Shown: positions 8,611-17,846 of the stretch, one piece after another | How the letters are laid out: each line of letters opens with the position of its first letter | How positions within the stretch are numbered: the first letter of the stretch is position 1 | From: Bacillota bacterium | GTDB lineage: Bacteria; Bacillota; Clostridia; Acetivibrionales; DSM-1351 | NCBI GenBank assembly: GCA_023441625.1 | Contig: JAEZOA010000050.1 | Location: 1 to 60,766 of the forward strand | Length of the DNA stretch: 60,766 nt | Direction: 5' to 3' | Position numbers and translations under genes: made by a program | Notes under the pieces: generated by a model | Seen by the model: only the letters and a program-made list of their open reading frames with translations | The model's database searches: none | What the model was told of the DNA's origin: nothing

Positions 8611-10053
8611 ATGAATTTATTTGACAAGCTTGGTGTTTTGGCTGATGCAGCTAAATATGATGTTTCTTGTTCGTCCAGTGGAGGATCAAGAAATAATAAA
8701 AATGGCGTTGGAAATAGCCATGCCGCTGGTATATGTCATACCTGGTCCGATGATGGAAGATGTGTCTCTCTGCTAAAAATATTATTATCAAACGAGTGTA
8801 TTTATGATTGCGTATATTGTGTTAATAGATCTTCAAATGATGTACCCAGAGCTAGTTTTACTGCTGATGAGGTAATAGAGCTTACTATGAATTTCTATAG
8901 GCGAAACTATATTGAAGGTCTTTTTCTTAGTTCAGCCGTGCTCAAGAACCCAAGTCACACAATGGAGTTAATGCTAGATATAGTTAAGAGACTCCGAAAC
9001 AATCATGGCTTTTATGGCTATATTCATATTAAAGCCATACCCGGTGCTGATGAAAAGCTTATAAATGAAGCTGGTATGTTTGTTGATAGAATGAGTATAA
9101 ATATTGAGCTCCCATCCGATAAGGGTCTTGAGGTTTTAGCTCCACAAAAGCCCAAAAAGGCTCTACTCAAGCCTATGCAGCAAATAAACAACAAAATTAT
9201 TGAGTTTAAAAGCGAGTTAAAAACTTATAGAAGAGGAAACCAAGAATATACGGGGGGGAGCTCCAAAGGAATTTCAAGAGGGAGTTTTGAAAAAAATCAC
9301 TTTGTTCCAGCTGGTCAAAGTACTCAGCTTATCATTGGTGCTACACCAGATAGAGATTTAAGTATACTGAAGCTCTCTGAGGCTCTATATGACAACTTTA
9401 ATTTAAAAAGGGTATATTATTCAGCCTATGTCCCCACCTTGTCAGATCCACGTCTTCCCGCTCTTATTAAGCCGCCATTGCTTAGGGAGCACAGGTTATA
9501 TCAGGCAGACTGGCTTTTAAGGTACTATGGTTTTGGTGCTGATGAGTTACTTAGCAAATCCAATCCTGACTTCAATCCAGAGTTGGATCCAAAAGCAAAT
9601 TGGGCTCTCCGCAACCTTCATCTATTCCCTATTGAAATTAACACTATTGATTATGAGATGTTACTCCGAGTACCAGGTATAGGTGTTAAATCAGCCCAAA
9701 GAATTATTAGAGCCCGGAGGGTTGGCAGGTTAAACTTTGATAACCTAAAAAAAATAGGTGTGGTTCTAAAACGAGCTGGGCACTTCATTACCTGCCAAGG
9801 CAAGACCTTTGACACTTACAGCCAAAATGAAACTATTGTAAAGGATTCCCTTGTATCTGCAAAGCTACTTCCTCAAAGCAGGAAGGCTGTTGTGGGACAA
9901 CTATCTTTATTATCAACTATCAATGAAACTGGCTTAGCAGAAAATATGTCTGATTTATATCTATTTGACTCTCCGGCAAATACCAAGCAATGGCTTAGTT
10001 ATTATAATCAGCCTCAAGATGGGAGGTTACTACTTAGTGATATACATTTATGA
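8611..10053 (+). CDS. Putative DNA modification/repair radical SAM protein (TIGR03916-type)
   Basis: A 480-residue radical-SAM enzyme. The cluster-binding cysteines are Cys63, Cys67 and Cys70 in NECIYDCVYC. The middle follows the radical-SAM barrel (FLSSAVLKNPSHTMELM, IKAIPGADEKLI, MSINIELPS). Near residues 350-375 there is a helix-hairpin-helix motif, LLRVPGIGVKSAQRII, a DNA-binding element. This combination matches the family described as linked to uracil-DNA-glycosylase-like proteins. The next gene (10037) overlaps its end and is the standard partner. The reaction is unproven; DNA modification or repair is inferred from the motif and the partner. Confidence 0.88.
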   Translation: MNLFDKLGVLADAAKYDVSCSSSGGSRNNKNGVGNSHAAGICHTWSDDGRCVSLLKILLSNECIYDCVYCVNRSSNDVPRASFTADEVIELTMNFYRRNYIEGLFLSSAVLKNPSHTMELMLDIVKRLRNNHGFYGYIHIKAIPGADEKLINEAGMFVDRMSINIELPSDKGLEVLAPQKPKKALLKPMQQINNKIIEFKSELKTYRRGNQEYTGGSSKGISRGSFEKNHFVPAGQSTQLIIGATPDRDLSILKLSEALYDNFNLKRVYYSAYVPTLSDPRLPALIKPPLLREHRLYQADWLLRYYGFGADELLSKSNPDFNPELDPKANWALRNLHLFPIEINTIDYEMLLRVPGIGVKSAQRIIRARRVGRLNFDNLKKIGVVLKRAGHFITCQGKTFDTYSQNETIVKDSLVSAKLLPQSRKAVVGQLSLLSTINETGLAENMSDLYLFDSPANTKQWLSYYNQPQDGRLLLSDIHL

Positions 10054-10771
10054 CGGAACTTGGGATTGCTTTTTAACTGCAGTGCATCATTATTATTATG
10101 ACCGAGAAGCAGTATCAAATATTGAGTCTGCTCTCTCCTATTGTCCAAATCTCATCGATGAATATAGGGATATTAAATCAGATACTACTAAGGCAAAGAC
10201 AGTTGAACAAGCAATTTTTAGTAAGATTTCTTCTGATAGCCTTGATAACATTATACGTTGCTTTTTTTCAGAGATAGAAGGGCGTGAATTGCGAATTTTA
10301 AATTATATAAAGCTAGGCTTCAAAATTGGACGTAGAATCGATAGTATGCTTGGGGATCAAATAGTTTTAGATGTTTTAATACCTGCAAGGAAAGTCATAG
10401 GTGAGTCTCATCTAATGCTTGGTATTCTCCGTTTTGAGCTCCTTGAGAACAATATTTATTATGCACAGATACAGCCTGACCACAATATTATTACTTTTAT
10501 TGCTCCACATTTTAAGAGTCGTTTTGCTGATCAGAACTGGGTTATTCACGATACAAAAAGAAATCTTGCAGCACTGTATAATACAAAGAGAATGTTGGTT
10601 TCTTACATGGATTTAACCAACATTCCAAAACGCCATACAGATGAGCTCAAATTCCAATCGCTATGGAAAAACTACTTTAAGCATATAGCAATAAAGAGCA
10701 GAATAAATCCACAGCTGCAAAAGCGCTTTATTCCAAAGCGTTATTGGAAGCAGCTTACTGAGAAACAATAG
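10037..10771 (+). CDS. TIGR03915-type partner protein of the radical SAM enzyme (putative DNA repair)
   Basis: A protein of 244 residues beginning VIYIYDGTWDCFLTAVHHYYYDR, the usual start of this family. The gene overlaps the radical-SAM gene by 17 bases. GTG at 10037 is preferred because GGGAGG lies about ten bases upstream; an in-frame ATG at 10019 has no such site. Family members have a predicted DNA-binding/repair role. The C-terminal part, SLWKNYFKHIAIKSRINPQLQKRFIPKRYWKQLTE, is the family's most conserved block. Substrate and chemistry are unknown; the tight overlap implies a joint complex or pathway. Confidence 0.85.
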   Translation: MIYIYDGTWDCFLTAVHHYYYDREAVSNIESALSYCPNLIDEYRDIKSDTTKAKTVEQAIFSKISSDSLDNIIRCFFSEIEGRELRILNYIKLGFKIGRRIDSMLGDQIVLDVLIPARKVIGESHLMLGILRFELLENNIYYAQIQPDHNIITFIAPHFKSRFADQNWVIHDTKRNLAALYNTKRMLVSYMDLTNIPKRHTDELKFQSLWKNYFKHIAIKSRINPQLQKRFIPKRYWKQLTEKQ

Positions 10772-10815
10772 AGGTATAACCAACCTTTCTAAAAGTATTG
10801 GTAATACCTCTATTG
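10766..10815 (+). terminator. Terminator after the radical-SAM pair
   Basis: A 12-bp perfect stem CAATAGAGGTAT (10766-10777) / ATACCTCTATTG (10804-10815). The left arm includes the stop codon of the preceding gene. T-rich sequence follows. Confidence 0.75.
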
Positions 10816-10908
10816 TTACATATTTATCATTTTTATCATTAATTCATTGAGCCCTTCTAGCTGTTTAAATAATGTAATGTTTTTATTTAATAACTTTGCA
10901 GTAGGTTC

Positions 10909-12306
10909 TTACTGTAGCTTATTAACAAGTTCCTTAAATACATTTCCACGATGCTCAAAGTTCTTAAACATGTCAAAACTTGTACTTGCAGGTGACAATA
11001 TTATTGAATCGCCAGCGGTCGCCTCAGCATAAGCTCTATTAACAACCTCTTCATAATTTTCGCAATGGATTATTTTAAGATCATTATCGTTATCTGTTTG
11101 TTCAATATAATTATTATATGCCTCCTCTATTTTTGGAGCAGTTGCACCAATCAATAAAAGACATTTAACCTTTTCAGCAATTATTTGTCCAATTGAGTCA
11201 TATGGTATTCCTTTATCCTTACCTCCTGAAATAAGAATAACCTTATTCTTAAAGGTACTCAGTGCCGCAATTGTTCTAGAAGGACTGCTATCTATTGAGC
11301 TATTATAGAATTTTATATTATTTAGCTCTCTAACCAACTCAATTCTATGTTCAACTCCATTAAAGGTAGTAGCTATTTTTCGTATAGTTTCAGGTTTCAC
11401 AAACTCTATTGTAGCAGCAGTTGCCGCCATATAGTTTTCAACATTATGAACACCAGGTATTTTTATACTTTCTCCATCAACTATCTCTATTTCCTTGTCA
11501 TCATTTTTTACAATAATTTTGCCATTTTGATAAACAACCCCTTTAACAAGATTACTTATCCTTGAAAAATAGACTGACTCTCCTTTTGCTTGATTTACAA
11601 AGCCTCTGGTAATATCATTATCATAATTAATAATCAATTTGTCGGCATCAGTTTGATGTATAAAAATATTTTTCTTTGCTTCAATATATTCGTTTAATGA
11701 TTTGTGAACATCTAAATGATTTGGTGAAATATTGGTTATTACTGCTATTGATGGAGATTTATCAATGGTCATGAGTTGAAAACTACTCAGTTCCAAAACC
11801 ACCATATCATTTTCCTTCACTTCATCAATTTTGCTCAACAGAGGCGTGCCAATATTACCACCAAGCCAGCAATTATAGCCTTCCTCGGTCAATATTTTAT
11901 AAATCAGAGTTGTTGTTGTTGTTTTTCCATCACTTCCTGTTACAGCTAGTATCTTCGCAGGGCAAAGATTAATAAAAACCTCCATTTCGGAAGTAAGTTC
12001 GCTTCCTCTAGCCACTGCTTCAACAAGCTCTGGTAAATCTGGTCTCATGCCTGGAGTGCGAAATATTATATCAAAACCTTTAAGATTTAGTAGATAATCA
12101 TTTCCTAGACTATATTTTACAGGAAGTGTACTTAGCTCAGACAGTGCATCACTAAGATTTTCAGGAGTATTTTTGTCAAAAGCCGTTACATCTACTTCTA
12201 GATTAATTAAATATTTAATTAAGGGAATATTGCTAATACCAATGCCTAATACTGCAACCTTTTTATTCTTGATGTCATTTTTAAACTGTACTAACTTACT
12301 ATTCAT
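10909..12306 (-). CDS. murD: UDP-N-acetylmuramoylalanine--D-glutamate ligase
   Basis: Adds D-glutamate to UDP-MurNAc-L-alanine in the cytoplasmic stage of peptidoglycan synthesis, using ATP. At 465 residues it has the normal three-domain Mur ligase length. Visible are the N-terminal nucleotide-binding fold (KVAVLGIGISNIPLIKYL), the P-loop AVTGSDGKTTTTT near 117-129, the NISPNHLDVH motif, and the C-terminal VEHRIELV and SGGKDKG segments. ATG 12306 follows AAAGGAGG. It stands alone here, outside any division and cell wall cluster, so it may be a dispersed or second copy. Confidence 0.93.
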   Translation of the reverse strand: MNSKLVQFKNDIKNKKVAVLGIGISNIPLIKYLINLEVDVTAFDKNTPENLSDALSELSTLPVKYSLGNDYLLNLKGFDIIFRTPGMRPDLPELVEAVARGSELTSEMEVFINLCPAKILAVTGSDGKTTTTTLIYKILTEEGYNCWLGGNIGTPLLSKIDEVKENDMVVLELSSFQLMTIDKSPSIAVITNISPNHLDVHKSLNEYIEAKKNIFIHQTDADKLIINYDNDITRGFVNQAKGESVYFSRISNLVKGVVYQNGKIIVKNDDKEIEIVDGESIKIPGVHNVENYMAATAATIEFVKPETIRKIATTFNGVEHRIELVRELNNIKFYNSSIDSSPSRTIAALSTFKNKVILISGGKDKGIPYDSIGQIIAEKVKCLLLIGATAPKIEEAYNNYIEQTDNDNDLKIIHCENYEEVVNRAYAEATAGDSIILSPASTSFDMFKNFEHRGNVFKELVNKLQ

Positions 12307-12355
12307 TACATACCTCCTTTATTTCTAAAAATAGGTCTTTAAAATAAAATATTAT

Positions 12356-12384
12356 TTGCAAAAAAATTATATCTATAGTAAAAT
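12356..12384 (+). promoter_or_regulatory. Promoter for tRNA-Leu
   Basis: TTGCAA (12356-12361) and TAAAAT (12379-12384) with a 17-base spacer, placing transcription start about 14 bases before the tRNA. Confidence 0.65.
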
Positions 12385-12404
12385 ACATATTGCAGTCATG
12401 TTAC

Positions 12405-12491
12405 GCGGATATGGCGGAATTGGCAGACGCGCATGGTTCAGGTCCATGTGAGAGAAATTTCATGCAGGTTCAACTCCTGTTATCCGCACCA
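12405..12491 (+). tRNA. tRNA-Leu (anticodon CAG)
   Basis: A class II tRNA. The acceptor stem GCGGATA pairs with TATCCGC; the anticodon stem CATGG/CCATG carries a TTCAGGT loop with anticodon CAG (reads CUG). A long variable arm is followed by the GGTTCAACTCC T-arm, and CCA is encoded (12489-12491). Confidence 0.95.
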
Positions 12492-12526
12492 AAAGAGTTT
12501 GAAATTATTCATTTTCAAACTCTTTT
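12491..12526 (+). terminator. Terminator after tRNA-Leu
   Basis: AAAAGAGTTTGAAA (12491-12504) pairs with TTTCAAACTCTTTT (12513-12526), followed by T-rich sequence. It can also serve the convergent cheR gene. Confidence 0.8.
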
Positions 12527-12558
12527 ATTATTATTGCTTTAATTTGAAGCATTATATC

Positions 12559-13344
12559 TTAAAAGCAATAATTATCCTCATCTTTTGTATAAAAAAATGT
12601 TTTTAAGGACTTAAAATTATATTTATTTGCCATAATTATTTGCTCTGTGCTTCCAACAAACAGAATACCTTCTGGATTTAGCGCCATATTAAACTTTTTA
12701 TAAATATCATTCTTTGCTTCTTCTGTAAAGTAAATCAGTACATTTCTACATACTAAAAGGTCTATACCCTTTGGATAGGTATCTCCAAGAAGATTGAATT
12801 GCTTGAATTCAACACAATTTTTCACTTCATCCTTGACTCTATAGCTATCCCCAATTACAGTAAAGTATTTATCCTTCATTTGTTTAGGTAAATTCTCTAC
12901 GCTTTTGGATGTATATATACCATTTTGGGCCTTTTCTAATGCACCTAAATCGATATCGGTTGCAAGTATTTTAATAGAGCTAAATGGAAGAAACTTATTT
13001 AAAACCATAACAAGGGTGTACGGTTCATCTCCTGTAGAACAAGCTGAGCTCCATATTGTAATATTTTTCTTTTTACTCAGAAGAAGAGGCAAAATCTCAT
13101 TTTCAAGAACCTCCCATTGATTAGGATTTCTATAAAATTCTGAAACATTAATAGTAAGGTAGTTTATAAACTCATTAAATAAATCTTTATTAAGCTTTAT
13201 TGCTTCCACGTATTCCTTATATGTATCAATATTATTCTTTTTAATTAAAGCGTCAATTCTTCTCTTCATTTGCTTCTCTTTATAAAGAGAAAGATTAATT
13301 TTCGTCAATTTGAATATTTCGTTTTTAAACCATTCATAATCCAT
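12559..13344 (-). CDS. cheR: Chemotaxis protein-glutamate O-methyltransferase CheR
   Basis: Methylates glutamates on chemoreceptors with S-adenosylmethionine. The N-terminal all-helical domain (about 1-75) ends in NYLTINVSEFYRNPNQW; the SAM-binding motif is SACSTGDEPYT, where the common Glu-Glu is Asp-Glu; LLVCRNVLIYF and NPEGILFVGSTEQI are conserved. The start is ATG 13344, with AAGGTGG nine bases upstream; a TTG nine bases earlier is in frame but sits too close to that site. The chemoreceptor at 20.5 kb could be a substrate, but no other chemotaxis genes are present. Confidence 0.92.
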   Translation of the reverse strand: MDYEWFKNEIFKLTKINLSLYKEKQMKRRIDALIKKNNIDTYKEYVEAIKLNKDLFNEFINYLTINVSEFYRNPNQWEVLENEILPLLLSKKKNITIWSSACSTGDEPYTLVMVLNKFLPFSSIKILATDIDLGALEKAQNGIYTSKSVENLPKQMKDKYFTVIGDSYRVKDEVKNCVEFKQFNLLGDTYPKGIDLLVCRNVLIYFTEEAKNDIYKKFNMALNPEGILFVGSTEQIIMANKYNFKSLKTFFYTKDEDNYCF

Positions 13345-13431
13345 ATGTACCAACCACCTTATACTATTATATTCTTAAAGGCATATACTTGATTAATATA
13401 TTTAATAATTCTTTTAATTTTATGTAATTAA

Positions 13432-13453
13432 AGGATGTACCAAAGTACATCCT
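13432..13453 (-). terminator. Terminator of the cmk–ispH/S1 transcript
   Basis: On the minus strand AGGATGTAC-TTTG-GTACATCCT followed by TTAATT, about 60 bases after the ispH/S1 stop. Confidence 0.7.
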
Positions 13454-13512
13454 CTATTTACAATAAAACTATTTCTTAAATTAATTGAATTTATAGTTCA
13501 TGGTAACTAATG

Positions 13513-15537
13513 TTAATTTAACTCTGTCAAACTATCTGCTATTGTATTTGACATATCTTCTATATGTTCAGTTGGAAGTTCCTCAGCCTCATTAGTCTCT
13601 GAAGACTCTTCTTTCTTTGCACCAGCAGGGTCAATAGGATTAACTTCCTTAATGCTAAGGCTAATTTTCTTTGTTTCAGTATCAAATTCGGTTATCTTAG
13701 CTTCAACCTGTTGGCCAACTTTAAGAACTTCACCTGGCTTACCTAAACGGAAGTTTGATATTTGTGAAATGTGAACAAGTCCGTCAATTCCCTGCTCAAT
13801 TTCAACAAATGCACCAAATGGAACCAATCTAACTACTTTACCAGTAATAACATTTCCAACCTCATACTTTTCAGCAGCCTTATTCCAAGGGTTGTCCTCT
13901 AATTTTTTGTGTCCGAGTGAAATACGTTTCTTTTCTTTGTCAAACTCAAGAACCTTAACAGTTATTTCATCTCCAACCTTAACTACTTCCGATGGATGCT
14001 TAATTTTATTCCATGAAAGCTCAGATAGATGAACAAGACCATCTACACCACCTATGTCAACAAAAGCACCAAAGTCCATAATACTCTTTACTTGACCTTT
14101 GTATGTTTTGCCAATTTCAATGCTATTCCAAACCTCACTAGAAGCACTTTCCTTATTCTTTTCAATTATTGTTCTCGAAGAACCAACTACTTTCTTCTTC
14201 TGTTTGTTTATTTCAATAATCTCAACCTGTAAAACTTGCTTAACAAATTCAGAAAGATCCTTTACAAATCTATCACTTATTTGTGATGCAGGAATAAATA
14301 CTTTTACTCCACTTGCATAACCAATTACACCGCCATTTACTTTTTCAGAAATTTTAACTGATATTGGTTTTTTTGTCTCATAAGCACTTTCAAGAATATC
14401 CCAGCCTTTAACAGCATCAACCTTCTTTTTGCTTAACATTACATTACCTTCACCATCGTTAACTCTGATTACAAAAACGTCAATTTCATCTCCAACTTTA
14501 AGTGATTTTTCAGGATTAAAGTCTACATCATCAGAAAATTCATGCATTGGAATAATTCCATCCGATTTGAATCCTAAGTCAACATATACTTCACTCATGT
14601 TATATCCGATAATTCTACCTTTTGTGATTTGCCCTGTAGTTAAAGTCACAAGTGAGCTTTCAAATGCTTCAGCAAAGCTCATTTCCAAATCCTGTTTATC
14701 TAATTCACTCATTTTATGAATAACCTCCTTGATTACCCAGTCAGGTGTTGACGCCCCTGCAGTAATACCAATTTTTTTAATTTTTTTTATATCAACCGGT
14801 GGTATGTCACTGGCTGTTTGTATTTTATAAGTTCTTCTACAATTTGCTTTACAAATCTCATATAATTTATTGGTATTTGAACTATTTTCTCCACCAATAA
14901 CCAAAACTAAATCAACTTCTTTTGATATTTTATCAGCCTCAGCTTGTCTTTTGTCGGTTGCATTACATATTGTATCAAATTTTATAACATTTTTAAACCT
15001 TTTATTTAAACTCTGATTAATTTTTTCCCATTTTTCTCGAATAAATGTAGTCTGAGCCACTACACAAATACCTTTTTGTATCTCTGGCAGACTGTTTACC
15101 TGTTCTACATCATCAATAATAAATGCACTACTATCGCACCAACTATTTATTCCTACAATTTCAGGGTGATTTTTATCACCAACTATTATTATTTGATAGC
15201 CCTCTTTATATTTCTGGTTGACTAAGTGTTGAATTTTCTCAACATATGGACAAGTTGCATTTACAATTTCCAAACCTTTGTCTTCTAACGAAGTAATAAC
15301 GTCAGGTCCAACACCATGAGCTCTAATTACAACCTTTGCTGGTACTACTGCCTGTCCTGGTTCATCTATAGCTATTACTCCATGTTCTTCCAATTTATTG
15401 ACTACTTGCTGATTATGAATTATTGGGCCAAGAGTATATATTTTGTTCTCTGCTTTTGTAGTTAAATCAAAAACTATTTTTACAGCGTTATTAACACCGA
15501 AACAAAAACCCGCAGTACTCGCAATAATTAAATCCAT
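13513..15537 (-). CDS. ispH: Bifunctional 4-hydroxy-3-methylbut-2-enyl diphosphate reductase / ribosomal protein S1
   Basis: A 674-residue fusion characteristic of Clostridia. Residues 1-285 are IspH, the last enzyme of the MEP isoprenoid pathway, with iron-sulfur ligands Cys12, Cys96 and Cys191 and catalytic Glu126 in HPEIVG. From about residue 300 there are four S1 RNA-binding repeats, the last two classical (GQVKSIMDFGAFVDIGG; GKVVRLVPFGAFVEIEQG). The tail from about 640 is acidic and low complexity. The gene starts five bases after cmk, and its ribosome site GGAGG lies inside the cmk end, so translation is likely coupled. Why the two are fused is not known. Confidence 0.95.
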   Translation of the reverse strand: MDLIIASTAGFCFGVNNAVKIVFDLTTKAENKIYTLGPIIHNQQVVNKLEEHGVIAIDEPGQAVVPAKVVIRAHGVGPDVITSLEDKGLEIVNATCPYVEKIQHLVNQKYKEGYQIIIVGDKNHPEIVGINSWCDSSAFIIDDVEQVNSLPEIQKGICVVAQTTFIREKWEKINQSLNKRFKNVIKFDTICNATDKRQAEADKISKEVDLVLVIGGENSSNTNKLYEICKANCRRTYKIQTASDIPPVDIKKIKKIGITAGASTPDWVIKEVIHKMSELDKQDLEMSFAEAFESSLVTLTTGQITKGRIIGYNMSEVYVDLGFKSDGIIPMHEFSDDVDFNPEKSLKVGDEIDVFVIRVNDGEGNVMLSKKKVDAVKGWDILESAYETKKPISVKISEKVNGGVIGYASGVKVFIPASQISDRFVKDLSEFVKQVLQVEIIEINKQKKKVVGSSRTIIEKNKESASSEVWNSIEIGKTYKGQVKSIMDFGAFVDIGGVDGLVHLSELSWNKIKHPSEVVKVGDEITVKVLEFDKEKKRISLGHKKLEDNPWNKAAEKYEVGNVITGKVVRLVPFGAFVEIEQGIDGLVHISQISNFRLGKPGEVLKVGQQVEAKITEFDTETKKISLSIKEVNPIDPAGAKKEESSETNEAEELPTEHIEDMSNTIADSLTELN

Positions 15538-15542
15538 TAATA

Positions 15543-16217
15543 CTAGCCTCCATTTTTATTTGCACCATATAAACACAAAATTCTTTCGGCAACCTCATCT
15601 ATTGTCAAAGAAGTAGAATCTACTTCAATTGCATCTGCCGCTTTTTTAAGTGGTGCAAAAGCTCTGGAACTATCATTATTATCTCTATATATCATATCAG
15701 CTTTTACTTCATCAAAATTTACCTTTTCACCCTTTTGTACTAATTCATCATACCTTCTTCTGGCTCTTTCGTCTACTGATGCTGTTAAAAAAATCTTTAA
15801 ATCTGCATTTGGCAAAACATACGTTCCAATATCTCTGCCATCCATTACAACTTCCTTATCAGAAGCTATTTTACGCTGTAGGTCAACTAATTTCAAACGA
15901 ACCTCTTTAAAAACTGCAACATTAGAAGCACCAGCCGATACTTCCGGAGTTCTAATTGCTTGAGAAACGTCAATACCATCAAGAAATATCCTTTGAATAC
16001 AGTTATCGTATGAAATGGTAATATCAATATTTTCAATCATTTTTGCTAGTGCTGATTGCTCTTTTGTGTCTATACCACTTTGAATTGCTTTCAATGCAAC
16101 AGCCCTGTACATTGCACCAGTATCTAAATAAATAAAACCGAGCTTTTCTGAAACTTTCTTTGCTATAGTACTTTTACCAGCGCCTGCCGGACCATCAATT
16201 GCTATACTTTTTGACAT
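15543..16217 (-). CDS. cmk: Cytidylate kinase
   Basis: Phosphorylates CMP and dCMP with ATP for nucleotide synthesis. It is 224 residues, the normal size. The P-loop GPAGAGKST lies at 9-17, the CMP-binding YLDTGAMYRAVAL near 30-42, VMDGRDIGTYVLP near 104-116, and the lid region RARRRYDELVQKGE near 131-144. It directly precedes ispH/S1, a conserved clostridial order; the acyltransferase gene often found between them is missing here. Confidence 0.95.
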   Translation of the reverse strand: MSKSIAIDGPAGAGKSTIAKKVSEKLGFIYLDTGAMYRAVALKAIQSGIDTKEQSALAKMIENIDITISYDNCIQRIFLDGIDVSQAIRTPEVSAGASNVAVFKEVRLKLVDLQRKIASDKEVVMDGRDIGTYVLPNADLKIFLTASVDERARRRYDELVQKGEKVNFDEVKADMIYRDNNDSSRAFAPLKKAADAIEVDSTSLTIDEVAERILCLYGANKNGG

Positions 16218-16276
16218 TTAATCATTCCAATCTATATTTTTTATTAATTCATACTGATACAAACCCATCATCAACA

Positions 16277-16645
16277 TCATTTATTTGCTACCAAATCAGG
16301 TCTTAACGCTACAGCACCTTTCATATATACATGGTTAATTTCATTATTACACTTATTGGTATTAAAATGAATCAAAACTCTAACACAACTCTTTAAGCTG
16401 CCTGGCACATCAATCTCAGATGTGCACATTAATGAAATATCAGTCCAACCTATCTCGCGAGCAGCAATTGCAGGAAAGGTAGCATTTAAATCACTAGTCA
16501 CCGTAAAAATTGCACTAATAATATTTAAATTATCTAAATCATTTCTCTTTATTATTTCCACAAGAAGTTCTCTAGTTCCTTCTAGAATTGATTCTCTAGA
16601 ATTTTCTACAACAGTTATTGCACCTCTTATAGCTCTTACACCCAT
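16277..16645 (-). CDS. aroH: Chorismate mutase, AroH type
   Basis: Converts chorismate to prephenate on the route to tyrosine and phenylalanine. At 122 residues it has the size of the trimeric Bacillus AroH type: MGVRAIRGAITVVENSRESI at the start, SAIFTVTSDLNATFPA in the middle, and CVRVLIHFNT with the conserved arginine. GGGGGATATTAC precedes the ATG. It lies between hutP and cmk on the same strand. Confidence 0.93.
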   Translation of the reverse strand: MGVRAIRGAITVVENSRESILEGTRELLVEIIKRNDLDNLNIISAIFTVTSDLNATFPAIAAREIGWTDISLMCTSEIDVPGSLKSCVRVLIHFNTNKCNNEINHVYMKGAVALRPDLVANK

Positions 16646-16659
16646 GTAATATCCCCCTA

Positions 16660-17088
16660 TTAAACTACTCTATGTCCAAGTCCTATTGCAACTTCATTTA
16701 AATTTAATAAGCCTATTCCAAAAAATACTGCCACACTAATGTGATCTTTATATCTTGCTATGCCTATTTTTCCACCAACATTAAGTCCAATTGCTTTAGG
16801 CATTATTTGTGAGATCGCCTCTCTGGTTGCTCCTGCAACAGCTCCTTGTTCTGCATGACTTTCAGATATAACACCTTCACGCTTTGAGGAAACAACTGCT
16901 CTTTCAACTATTTTCATGACAGAGGTAATAAATTCACCACCATAATCAACTGCGGCCGATTGTATTCCTATTTGACTAAACTCCAACTGAAGTTTCTTTT
17001 CGGATGCTCTATCATTAGTAAGTGCTATCCTAATTGCAGCACTTGAAATATCTTTACTTCCGAAATTATTACTATCTCCATTTTTCAT
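16660..17088 (-). CDS. hutP: HutP family protein
   Basis: Related to Bacillus HutP, an RNA-binding antiterminator of histidine-use genes that needs histidine and a metal ion. It has 142 residues from ATG 17088, which has GGAGGA at the right distance; the frame is open 12 codons further up. Conserved parts are AAIRIALTNDRASEKKLQLEF, the central SHAEQGAVAGATREAI and C-terminal GIARYKDHISVAVFFGIGLLNLNEVAIGLGHR. No histidine-degradation genes are nearby; the neighbours are aroH and cmk, so the target here is unknown. Confidence 0.85.
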   Translation of the reverse strand: MKNGDSNNFGSKDISSAAIRIALTNDRASEKKLQLEFSQIGIQSAAVDYGGEFITSVMKIVERAVVSSKREGVISESHAEQGAVAGATREAISQIMPKAIGLNVGGKIGIARYKDHISVAVFFGIGLLNLNEVAIGLGHRVV

Positions 17089-17140
17089 ATCTTCCTCCAA
17101 GGCTACATCTTCTGTAATACACAAAACAATTTTAATAACA

Positions 17141-17172
17141 AAAAACCTATAAAAATAATTATATAGGTTTTT
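17141..17172. terminator. Hairpin between the membrane protein gene and hutP
   Basis: AAAAACCTATA/TATAGGTTTTT with T runs on either strand, in the gap between the minus-strand genes at 17233 and 17088. Confidence 0.6.
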
Positions 17173-17232
17173 CTTTTATAAAACAATCTTTACTTCATAT
17201 TGCTTTAAGTATAAAGTTTACCATTATAAAGT

Positions 17233-17727
17233 TTAGTCTGAGTCAATTTGAACTTTTACTAGCTTCTGAATATTTGATTCAACTCTTGCAACCGCAGTGG
17301 TGCATTTTCTACTTATATTTGCAGATGCAGCTTCAACACTGATAATATGACCCATTAAGCTCCGACTCCCATCTATTTCGATTACATCACCATCTTTTAC
17401 ATTAATATCTATTATAAGATCCTCAAACATAGCTACATAATCACCATTGACTAATATCTCAATAGTCGGGTCAGGTTCACTGCCAATCATTTTAAGTGTT
17501 ATTTGTCCTTGTTTATATAAGAACTCATCCTTACTTAATGGAACTCCCATGCTTTTATCTTCTAAATTCAAACTCTCTCTAGCAGCTGGTATTACTAATA
17601 GTATTTGAATAATAATAAGTACTAAAAAGCACACAATACATGTACCAAAAAGTAAATTTTCAAAAATCTTAGCTTTATCCCTATCTTTATTAGAGTCATT
17701 CTTGTATCTTAAAATTTTTGTTTTCAT
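17233..17727 (-). CDS. Single-pass membrane protein, unknown function
   Basis: A 164-residue protein: short basic cytoplasmic N-terminus, one strong membrane segment (about 25-48, LLFGTCIVCFLVLIIIQILL), then an outside or periplasm-like beta-rich domain with EILVNGDYVAMFEDLIIDINVKDGDVIEIDGSRS. The pattern suggests a small beta-barrel displayed outside the membrane. It might be a distant DUF4330-type protein, but I do not recognise it with confidence. It lies between the flavoprotein gene and hutP on the same strand, in a conserved clostridial neighbourhood. Confidence 0.7.
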   Translation of the reverse strand: MKTKILRYKNDSNKDRDKAKIFENLLFGTCIVCFLVLIIIQILLVIPAARESLNLEDKSMGVPLSKDEFLYKQGQITLKMIGSEPDPTIEILVNGDYVAMFEDLIIDINVKDGDVIEIDGSRSLMGHIISVEAASANISRKCTTAVARVESNIQKLVKVQIDSD

Positions 17728-17846
17728 GCCCAGCCCCTAATTTGTATATTTACTTAATAATATGTACAAATTTCGAGCCAAATACACATGATTTCCTAAA
17801 ACTGACAGTATTAATTTGAATATTGTTCTAAAGAGTTAAAGCCAAA

